A stretch of 8,073 bases of DNA from Opitutia bacterium UBA5964 (GTDB taxonomy: Bacteria > Verrucomicrobiota > Verrucomicrobiia > Opitutales > Coraliomargaritaceae): contig DJBY01000101.1 in NCBI GenBank assembly GCA_002430605.1, positions 475 through 8,547 on the forward strand. Direction: 5' to 3'. Under the pieces are notes generated by a model, which saw only the letters and a list, made by a program, of their open reading frames with translations, had not been told where the DNA came from and did not search any database. The position numbers and the translations under genes are program-made. Every line of letters begins with the position of its first letter. Positions within the stretch are counted from its first letter, which is position 1. Positions 1-6,237 of the stretch are shown here, piece after piece.

Positions 1-89
1 AATCGCTCGGATTCGTAGCGAGCGGGTTTACCCCGCGATCCATTCAGGTTTGGCGGCGCATTGCCAGGGAGCAGTTGGAATCGACATGA
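1..89 (+). CDS. C-terminal end of an unidentified upstream gene (partial)
   Basis: A reading frame open from the left edge (codons from base 3) ends at TGA 87-89 and gives 28 residues ending in WRRIAREQLEST, an amphipathic, helix-like tail. Its codon choice resembles that of the genes nearby, and its stop lies 28 bases before the preferred ATG of the GH20-type gene, a normal spacing for two co-transcribed genes. The product cannot be identified from so short a tail. A second frame is open from base 2 to the TAG at 113-115, but its translation looks less protein-like. The call is inference from frame and spacing only. Confidence 0.35.
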   Translation, partial: SLGFVASGFTPRSIQVWRRIAREQLEST

Positions 90-117
90 GCGTTCCTCTT
101 CCTTTCACTTTGTAGGC

Positions 118-1563
118 ATGGCCCCATCCACTCGCAGTATTTTTGATCATGCGCCGGCGCACCCTGCCTTTGAACGGCGGGGCTTGATGCTGGATATCAG
201 TCGCAACCGGGTGCCGACAATGGACTGGCTGAAGACACTGATCGATGCGCTGGCGCTGCTGCGCTACAACGAGCTGCAACTGTACACCGAGCATACCTTC
301 GCCTACGCAGAGCACGCCACGGTATGGGAACATGCCTCGCCGATGACGGCGGCGGAAATCCGTGAGATTGATGCTTATTGCAGTGCGCGCGGCATTGAGC
401 TGGTGCCGAACCAAAACTCCTTCGCGCATTTGGAGCGTTGGCTGCGGCACGCGCCTTACAAGCATCTGGCGGAATGCCCCGACGGCTTTGAACACCCGAT
501 CGCGGGGTGGCGCACCTTCGGCGGCACGCTCGCACCGACCGAGGAGAGTGCGGCGTTTATCGACTCACTCTACACCGAGCTGCTGCCCAACTTCGCAGCC
601 AAGCGGCTACATATCGGCTGCGACGAGCCGTGGGAACTGGGGCAGGGGCACAGCAAGGAACGTGTCGACCGCGAAGGGAAGCACCTGCTCTATATGGAAT
701 TCTTGAATCGCCTGTTCGCACTGGCGGAAAAGCACGAACACCGAGCACAGTTCTGGGCCGACATCATTTTGGAGCGGCCCGATCTGGTGCCGCAGTTGCC
801 GAAAAATGTGACCCCAGTGATCTGGGGCTATGAAGCGGATTCGCCCTATGCCGAGCAGTGCCGGATCGTCGCCGAAGCAGGCTTTAAGGGCAACTTCTAC
901 GTGGCTCCGGGCGCGGGCAATTGGAACAGCTTTGGCGGCCGACTCGATGTGGCCCAGGCAAATATTACACTCGCTGCGCAAGAAGGCCACAGGCATGGCG
1001 CGAGCGGATTGCTACTCACCGCGTGGGGCGACAACGGCCACCATCAGCCGTGGCCGACGCTGTTCCCAGCCCTGATTATGAGTGCACAAGCGGCATGGGG
1101 CTGCCCGATCGACGCAGCAGCGCTGCCCGAGCAGATCGACCAGTTGTTCTACCCCGACGACGCGCCGGGGCACGGCGCTGCCATTTGCGCACTGGGGAAG
1201 ATCGACGCACTGCTGCCGCAACCCGCGCCGCCGAGCAGCTTCCTGCACACCGCATTTTTTGCGACTGAAGAAAAGCTCAACGATCTGCTACAAACGATCG
1301 CGCGCCACTCCTTACAGGCGGTAGAGAATGCGCTCGATCAGATCGACCCAACAGGACTCGACCCTGAAATCGGGCTGAGCGTAAAGCTCAACCGATACGC
1401 ACTCAAACGCTGCATGCGGATCAAACAAGGCCACGCGCCCGCGGCGCAAGAATCCGGCGTATATGAGTCACTGTTACAGGAATTTGAAACCCTCTGGACC
1501 GCGCGTAGCCGTATCGGCGGTTTAGCCGAAAGCCTCGAGCTGATGCGAGCAGTTAAACACTGA
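118..1563 (+). CDS. Glycoside hydrolase family 20-type enzyme (beta-N-acetylhexosaminidase-like), no N-terminal domain
   Basis: Predicted exo-acting glycosidase of the GH20 fold, which removes terminal beta-linked N-acetylhexosamine by substrate-assisted catalysis. From ATG 118 it is 481 residues. The barrel starts almost at once with RGLMLDISRNRVP (21-33), the family's first-strand motif. YTEHTFAY (56-63), VPNQNSFAH (96-104), the catalytic Asp-Glu pair in HIGCDE (D169, E170), a Trp segment GNWNSFGG (267-274) and TAWGDNGH (301-308) follow. The roughly 170 residues after the barrel are helical and not family-diagnostic. No signal peptide or membrane segment is seen, so it is probably cytoplasmic and acts on imported or recycled amino sugars. 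The small alpha/beta domain that precedes many GH20 barrels is absent. The frame stays open upstream to a TTG at 61, but those 19 residues show no family similarity, so ATG 118 is preferred. Neither start has a clear Shine-Dalgarno. Substrate is unproven. Confidence 0.82.
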   Translation: MAPSTRSIFDHAPAHPAFERRGLMLDISRNRVPTMDWLKTLIDALALLRYNELQLYTEHTFAYAEHATVWEHASPMTAAEIREIDAYCSARGIELVPNQNSFAHLERWLRHAPYKHLAECPDGFEHPIAGWRTFGGTLAPTEESAAFIDSLYTELLPNFAAKRLHIGCDEPWELGQGHSKERVDREGKHLLYMEFLNRLFALAEKHEHRAQFWADIILERPDLVPQLPKNVTPVIWGYEADSPYAEQCRIVAEAGFKGNFYVAPGAGNWNSFGGRLDVAQANITLAAQEGHRHGASGLLLTAWGDNGHHQPWPTLFPALIMSAQAAWGCPIDAAALPEQIDQLFYPDDAPGHGAAICALGKIDALLPQPAPPSSFLHTAFFATEEKLNDLLQTIARHSLQAVENALDQIDPTGLDPEIGLSVKLNRYALKRCMRIKQGHAPAAQESGVYESLLQEFETLWTARSRIGGLAESLELMRAVKH

Positions 1564-1575
1564 TCAAGGGAATGC

Positions 1576-1601
1576 GCGGACAGCGGGACGATGCCCTCCG
1601 C
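1576..1601. terminator. Bulged hairpin between convergent genes, possible bidirectional terminator
   Basis: The 49-base gap between the tail-to-tail GH20-type and DUF481 genes contains GCGGA (1576-1580) pairing with TCCGC (1597-1601). An inner GGG (1585-1587) pairs with CCC (1594-1596) around a 6-base loop, with CAGC unpaired on one side. The structure could form in both transcripts. No T tract follows on either strand, so intrinsic termination is doubtful; a role as an RNA 3'-end stabiliser is equally possible. Confidence 0.25.
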
Positions 1602-1612
1602 ATAGTCGCGGC

Positions 1613-2710
1613 CTAAAAATACACGATCAGCGCATTACGCCAAACGGCATCGTCCTTTACGTTACCGTTGCCGATATCATTATCGTAATTTTGATTATAC
1701 GAAAATTCGAGGCCGAGTAAGTCCGTCAATCGGATGCGTACCGCCGCGGTCAAAACATAATTGTAGCGCTCGGTATAATCCGGCTCCCAATAGTAATTAA
1801 ATTTCTGCACAAAGGAGGTGCGAGTAAACGGCTTCCACGTCAATTCCTGGAACACATTGAGCACTTGATTCACGCCATTGCGCGTATCGTCGCTATTGGT
1901 CTGATACTCTTCGATGCCGCCACTGCCGCCAAACAACAGCTCAAATTGATTCGACGGCGTTACCTTATAGCCGAGTCCCAAAAGCTCTTGAACCTCATGG
2001 TCAATCCCTTTGATTTGGTCCACACGAGTGGATAGTGAATTTTGAATAAACCAATTATCATCCGAGAACGAACGGCGATAGATAAACTCGCCATCATAGC
2101 GATCGGTCGACTTGTACGTATCTCCACTTGAACGCTCTGTTTCGCGATAGGTATAGGAACCGGTAAAACGATAAAAGTTCGGGTCGCCCTTCTGCTTAAT
2201 TTCTAAGTCTCCGCGTATCGCAGTTTCAGTCCATTGCTTATCGCCGGAGCTGATGTTCATGCCCATACGGACATTACCGTGCCACGCTTCAGGTGCTTTA
2301 AATGCGAAGAGCTTGTCTACCAACGGTTGCTCTTCTTCCGGTATTTCCTCCACCTCAGTCATCTTTTCTGCAATCGCGACTGGAGGGTTCACTTGCTGCA
2401 GTGCCGCATTGGTCGAATCCGTTTTAGCCGGATTGGTCAAGTTCGCCGCGGAGCTTACCTGCGGCTCGATTTTAACGATCTGCGCCCGCTGAATGGTCAT
2501 CTCGCCGAGTAAATCCGACCTTAAAGTCACGACTTGATCATTCGACTGCGGTAACACTTCGCCCACCAGTCGCTCGCCGCTAGTTAGGGATACCATTTGA
2601 GGCGCCGCCAGCAGCGAGCCGCTCAGCAATGCCGCAAAGAGGGCCAACACGCCGCAGCAACGCACTGCAATGCGAGATAGGAAGGGACGAAATGATACGC
2701 TGCTAATCAT
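1613..2710 (-). CDS. DUF481 family outer-membrane beta-barrel protein (YdiY-like), exported
   Basis: A 365-residue exported protein of unknown physiological role. A basic, hydrophobic signal peptide covers about residues 1-36 (core VLALFAALLSGSLLAA). Next is a short beta-rich segment, about 38-82 (VSLTSGERLVGEVLP ... IVKIEP), of the 'modulates/uses a setting' type that often precedes DUF481 in Planctomycetes and Verrucomicrobia. A Thr/Asn/Ala/Glu-rich linker (about 84-128) and a barrel of alternating strands rich in Tyr, Arg and Asn follow. The chain ends in IVYF; a terminal Phe is the usual signal for outer-membrane barrel assembly. The frame extends upstream to an ATG at 2806, but that would bury the signal peptide and overlap rny, so ATG 2710 is chosen. 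The 64-base gap after rny suggests co-transcription. The gene looks more AT-rich than its neighbours, partly explained by its amino-acid content. No function beyond family membership is claimed. Confidence 0.85.
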   Translation of the reverse strand: MISSVSFRPFLSRIAVRCCGVLALFAALLSGSLLAAPQMVSLTSGERLVGEVLPQSNDQVVTLRSDLLGEMTIQRAQIVKIEPQVSSAANLTNPAKTDSTNAALQQVNPPVAIAEKMTEVEEIPEEEQPLVDKLFAFKAPEAWHGNVRMGMNISSGDKQWTETAIRGDLEIKQKGDPNFYRFTGSYTYRETERSSGDTYKSTDRYDGEFIYRRSFSDDNWFIQNSLSTRVDQIKGIDHEVQELLGLGYKVTPSNQFELLFGGSGGIEEYQTNSDDTRNGVNQVLNVFQELTWKPFTRTSFVQKFNYYWEPDYTERYNYVLTAAVRIRLTDLLGLEFSYNQNYDNDIGNGNVKDDAVWRNALIVYF

Positions 2711-2774
2711 GAATGCGGGCTGACGAGATTCTGAAAAAATAACTCTATTCTGTAAAAAATGGGTGACCGCCCGA

Positions 2775-4301
2775 TCAGATAGCCGTTTCGGTAAAACGTT
2801 GCTCACGGATCACGGTAATCTCAATCGCACCTGGATAATTCAATTCCTCCTCAATCCGCCCACGAATCAGCAGGGCAATTTTACGCGCCTCATCCTCGTT
2901 CACTTTCAGTGGTTCGACGATCACGCGCACCTCGCGGCCTGCCTGGATCGCATACGCATCGGAAACGCCGGGTTGCTGTTTCGCAATATCTTCAATGCTA
3001 CGCACACGTTGAATGAAGCCATCGATCGATGACGCGCGTGCTCCTGGGCGCACCGCAGACAGCGAATCCGCCACCATCACCAAGCCCGCATAGGCACTCT
3101 CGGCTGGCACTTCCTTATGGTGCGCCGCAGCCGCATTGACGACACGCCAGTCCTCGCCGTGCTGCTTAATGATCTCGGCACCGACAGCGGCATGGCTGCC
3201 CTCATATTCTTCGTCGACAGCCTTACCCAGATCGTGAAACAGCCCCGCACGTTTTGCGATCACTGGATCCAAGCCGATCTCCGCTGCGATCAGTGCGCAC
3301 AAATTGGCGACTTCGACGGAATGGCCCAGGGTGTTCTGATTATTCGAAAGGCGATAATGCAACTTGCCGAGCAGTGCCACCACATCGGGGTGCACATCGT
3401 TCAGGCGCAGTTTACGCAAAGCACCGTCACCCAGCTCGATGACATTGGCATTCATCGCCTCCCGTGCCTTCTCGACTTCTTCTTCGATGCTGGCGGGGTG
3501 GATACGGCCATCGCGTAACAATGCATCCAGTGCAATGCGGGCGATCTCGCGCCGCACCGGATCGAAACATGAAATGAGCACCGAGTCTGGCGTCTCATCA
3601 ATCATCAGCGTCGTGCCAGTGGCATGTTCAAAGGTGCGGATATTACGCCCCTCACGGCCAATGATACGGCCCTTCATTTCCTCGCTCGGCAGTGCCACCA
3701 CCGTCGCAGTCGCATCATTCATCGGCTGGCTGGTAATGCGCTGCATCGCTGCCAACAGAATACGCCGACTCTCCTCAGCCGTCTCCGCATCCGAGCGCTT
3801 CAATAAATTGTGGCGCAACTCTCGAATCTCTTTTTCGCATTCGCGCTCAGTCGCAGTGATCAACAACTTACGCGCTTCGACTTGATCCATTTGCGAAATC
3901 TGGTGCAGCTTTAGACGATACAGCCGGCGCGTCTTCTCGGCCTCATGCTCCGAATCCTCGACGCTACGTTGGTTGCGGACTAATTCTTTATCACGCTCAT
4001 CCAGATTCTTTGAGCGTTCCGCTTGTCGATCACTGTCCCGTGCGAGCTCGCGTGCGCGTAGATCTAGCTCCTCATTGCGCAGGGCAATACTCCGATCAAG
4101 CTCAGCCGCTCGATTCTTAAAATCCAATTCGAACACCGACTTCTCTTCGCGCAGCTTCAACTGGGCTTCTCGTGCTTCGACATCGAGCTTCAAGCGCTGT
4201 GCTTCTTTACGCCGCTCAAATCGCCGAGCAATCAATAACCTGCAACCCACCATTCCCGCAAGAATGCCGCATATAACCCCCACTATTTGATCAAATTCCA
4301 T
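2775..4301 (-). CDS. rny: Ribonuclease Y, membrane-anchored endoribonuclease
   Basis: RNase Y makes the initiating endonucleolytic cuts in mRNA decay and works at the inner face of the cytoplasmic membrane. From ATG 4301 it has 508 residues, close to the roughly 520 usual for the family. A single membrane segment (about 6-25) is followed by a long, highly charged coiled coil (about 27-187). The KH domain has GRIIGREGRNIR (211-222, GxxG loop GREG 215-218) and the typical FDPVRREIARIALDALL and DGRIHPA blocks. The HD domain has H327, the HD pair in GLFHDLGKA (H356, D357), AHHKE (H394/H395) and D412 in VMVADSLS, so all metal-binding residues are in place. The family-specific C-terminal region ending near the ELNYPGAIEITVIRE segment is complete. 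An in-frame ATG at 4325 would add eight residues (MPICISKK); 4301 is preferred because the membrane anchor follows directly and an A-run precedes it. Neither start has a Shine-Dalgarno. It probably has its own promoter in the spacer after polX. Confidence 0.95.
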   Translation of the reverse strand: MEFDQIVGVICGILAGMVGCRLLIARRFERRKEAQRLKLDVEAREAQLKLREEKSVFELDFKNRAAELDRSIALRNEELDLRARELARDSDRQAERSKNLDERDKELVRNQRSVEDSEHEAEKTRRLYRLKLHQISQMDQVEARKLLITATERECEKEIRELRHNLLKRSDAETAEESRRILLAAMQRITSQPMNDATATVVALPSEEMKGRIIGREGRNIRTFEHATGTTLMIDETPDSVLISCFDPVRREIARIALDALLRDGRIHPASIEEEVEKAREAMNANVIELGDGALRKLRLNDVHPDVVALLGKLHYRLSNNQNTLGHSVEVANLCALIAAEIGLDPVIAKRAGLFHDLGKAVDEEYEGSHAAVGAEIIKQHGEDWRVVNAAAAHHKEVPAESAYAGLVMVADSLSAVRPGARASSIDGFIQRVRSIEDIAKQQPGVSDAYAIQAGREVRVIVEPLKVNEDEARKIALLIRGRIEEELNYPGAIEITVIREQRFTETAI

Positions 4302-4325
4302 TTTTTTGCTGATACAGATTGGCAT

Positions 4326-4343
4326 TCGGCTGGGGCTAGCCGA
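4326..4343 (-). promoter_or_regulatory. Small hairpin in the rny leader
   Basis: On the minus strand TCGGCT (4343-4338), a six-base loop AGCCCC and AGCCGA (4331-4326) form a perfect 6-bp stem, mostly G-C. It ends exactly before the alternative ATG of rny (4325) and lies 25 bases before the preferred ATG (4301). It is not followed by a T tract in either direction, so it is not a terminator; an effect on rny start choice or message stability is possible but unproven. A stem this short can also arise by chance. Confidence 0.25.
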
Positions 4344-4402
4344 TGGCTGCGAGCGTCTGCCGCCCGTGTCTTTGGGGTAAAAGACTATTAACTGGTATAT
4401 GC

Positions 4403-4431
4403 TTGATATTCGGCTCGTTCTGTAATTTCAA
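4403..4431 (-). promoter_or_regulatory. Candidate sigma70-type promoter for rny
   Basis: On the minus strand a -35-like TTGAAA (4431-4426, five of six consensus bases) is separated by exactly 17 bases from a -10-like TATCAA (4408-4403, four of six). It lies wholly in the polX-rny spacer and would start transcription near 4396, giving a leader of about 95 bases before ATG 4301 that includes the small hairpin. The placement and spacing are good but the -10 box is weak. The call rests on consensus matching by eye. Confidence 0.4.
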
Positions 4432-4461
4432 GGTAAACTTTCTTGGATCTGAGCAAACCGT

Positions 4462-6189
4462 CTACTTCCGCTCACTAAACCAACGCAGCACACCTGCGCA
4501 ATCACGGCTATTGAGAACCTGCTCTTTTTCCAGCCAACCTTTACGAGCGATGTTCACCCCAGCATCGAAGTAGCTCAGACCCTCTGTGCTGTGGGCATCC
4601 GGATTGATCGAACACATCAGCCCACGCTCCGCGGCTCGACGCCAAAGCCGCCAGTCCATGTCGAGGCGGCGCGGATTAGCATTGATCTCAATGATCACAC
4701 GATTGGCAATCGCAGCGTCGATCACTTTTTGTAGATCGATCTTGTAAGGCTCGCGACGCAGCAGGATGCGCCCGGTCGGGTGGCCCAGCATGGTTGTCGC
4801 TGGATGCTCAATCGCACGGATCACGCGCGCCGTCATCTCCTCCTCCGACTGACTGAACGAAGAGTGCACCGACATCACCGTATAATCGAGCGCATCCAGT
4901 GTGCTCTCTTCAAGGTCCAACGAGCCGTCGGGTAAGATATCACACTCGATGCCGGAAAAGACATGCACTGCCGATGCGCCAGATTCATTAAACGCGCGGA
5001 TGCGCTCGATCATACGCAACACGCGTGCATCATCTAAGCCATTGGCTTGATAACTCGCCTTCGAGTGATCCGCCAGGCCGAGATAATCCCAGCCGAGCGC
5101 CTCTGCGGCAGCCGCCATCTCTTCGATCGTGCCACGACCATCTGAAGCGGTGGTATGATTGTGAAACACGCCGCGAATATCAGCACTGGTCAGCAGTGTC
5201 GGCAGTTTACCGGCCGCCGCCGCGTCGAGCTCGCCCAAGCCTTCGCGCAACTCGGGGGCGATTTCAGCCAAGCCCAAGAACTCAAACAAATCTTTCTCAC
5301 TCGCGATTGGAGGTACGACGACCCCGTCGACCTTGGGCGACAATCCCCACTCACTCAAACTATAGCCACGTGCCAGCGCACGTTGGCGCAGCGCCACATT
5401 ATGATCCTTTGACCCAGTAAAATGATGCAGGGCGAAGGCAAACTGCTCGGCAGGCACCACACGTAAGTCCGCCTGCAAGCCCCCTTCGAAGCGCACGCTC
5501 GACTTCGTTGCCCCATGCGCAGTCACTTCGGCAACCGCGGGCTGCGTCACAAACCAATCCATCACTGGCTGCGGATCGGCCGCGGCCACAATAAAATCCA
5601 AATCGCCAACCGTCTCGCGCAAGCGCCGTAAACTCCCCGCCACCTCAGCACGTTCAGTCTGAGGCACTGCCCGCAGACCTTCGAGAATCGGCAGCGCCAC
5701 CTCCCGAGCGGTCCACCAATGGTGGCGCTTCGCATAGGCCGCACGATTTGCGATCCCAGTCAAAATCTTCTCAGCCGACTTTTTGCCAAATCCTTTGAGC
5801 GCGGCCACTTCGCCCGACTCGCAGGCGCCCTGTAACGCATCGATCGACTCCACGGCCAACGCATCGTGCAGTTGCTTCACCTTCTTGCCGCCTAGCCCCG
5901 GAATCTCAAGCATCTCGATCAAGCCTGGCGCCACTGAGCCGCGCAGTTCGGTATAATAAGCCAACTGACCCGTGGCATGCAGTGTTTCAATCTTTTCAAC
6001 GAGCGCCGCGCCGATGCCTCTCACCGCGCTCAATTGCCCTGCTTCGATCAATTCGCCAAGGTCGGCCTCCATCGTCTCTAGCACTCGCGCACCGGTCGAA
6101 TAGGCCCGAATTTTAAACGGGTTTTCCCCTTTGAGTTCGAGAAGGACGGCAATGTCCTCCAACACGTCAACGATGTCCGCTTTATTCAT
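4462..6189 (-). CDS. polX: DNA polymerase/3'-5' exonuclease PolX with C-terminal PHP domain
   Basis: Family X DNA polymerase fused to a PHP phosphoesterase, the bacterial PolX type that fills short gaps and processes ends in base-excision repair. It has 575 residues, the usual length. The N-terminal 8-kDa-like region carries helix-hairpin-helix elements near 54-66 (RGIGAALVEKI), 95-107 (IPGLGGKKVKQL) and 131-144 (LKGFGKKSAEKI). The palm has GSLRR (185-189), the metal-binding pair in GDLD (D196, D198), the third Asp in QADLR (D241) and FTGSKDHNVALR (257-268). The PHP domain has HNHT (H343, H345), D350, ADHS (H375), E415, H442, H470 and DAH (D531, H533), so polymerase and nuclease sites both look intact. 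ATG 6189 matches the normal family N-terminus; the nearest purine run (AGAGGG) lies about 16 bases upstream, too far for a good Shine-Dalgarno. It starts 48 bases after menE, with no terminator seen, so it may be read through from the menaquinone genes. Confidence 0.94.
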   Translation of the reverse strand: MNKADIVDVLEDIAVLLELKGENPFKIRAYSTGARVLETMEADLGELIEAGQLSAVRGIGAALVEKIETLHATGQLAYYTELRGSVAPGLIEMLEIPGLGGKKVKQLHDALAVESIDALQGACESGEVAALKGFGKKSAEKILTGIANRAAYAKRHHWWTAREVALPILEGLRAVPQTERAEVAGSLRRLRETVGDLDFIVAAADPQPVMDWFVTQPAVAEVTAHGATKSSVRFEGGLQADLRVVPAEQFAFALHHFTGSKDHNVALRQRALARGYSLSEWGLSPKVDGVVVPPIASEKDLFEFLGLAEIAPELREGLGELDAAAAGKLPTLLTSADIRGVFHNHTTASDGRGTIEEMAAAAEALGWDYLGLADHSKASYQANGLDDARVLRMIERIRAFNESGASAVHVFSGIECDILPDGSLDLEESTLDALDYTVMSVHSSFSQSEEEMTARVIRAIEHPATTMLGHPTGRILLRREPYKIDLQKVIDAAIANRVIIEINANPRRLDMDWRLWRRAAERGLMCSINPDAHSTEGLSYFDAGVNIARKGWLEKEQVLNSRDCAGVLRWFSERK

Positions 6190-6237
6190 ATGCGGCTAAG
6201 CTGTGCCCTCTGGCCGAAAATGCAACGCTCGCTCGTA

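Noticed and set aside
61..117. TTG start at 61 giving a 500-residue GH20-type protein.
   Set aside because: The extra 19 residues look random, would overlap the probable upstream gene end at 89, and add nothing to the fold.
2711..2760. AT-rich stretch before the DUF481 gene with TTTACA and TATTTT, considered as a promoter.
   Set aside because: The possible -35 and -10 elements are only about 10 bases apart, and other pairings match the consensus poorly.
2754..2772. GGG-6-CCC followed by six T on the minus strand just after the rny stop, terminator-like.
   Set aside because: The stem has only three base pairs and cannot be extended, so despite the T tract it is too weak to call; readthrough into the DUF481 gene seems likelier.
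2711..2806. In-frame extension of the DUF481 gene to an ATG at 2806, overlapping rny.
   Set aside because: It would put 32 mostly polar residues before an obvious signal peptide and overlap the rny C-terminus; ATG 2710 explains the N-terminus better.
3117..3885. Long plus-strand frames opposite rny.
   Set aside because: They lie antisense to the highly conserved KH and HD regions and are by-products of its codon use; the encoded sequences are Arg/Ser-rich or otherwise unstructured.
4343..4573. Plus-strand open frame across the polX-rny spacer.
   Set aside because: Half of it is the shadow of the polX 3' end, the rest overlaps the putative rny promoter, and the protein has no recognisable pattern.
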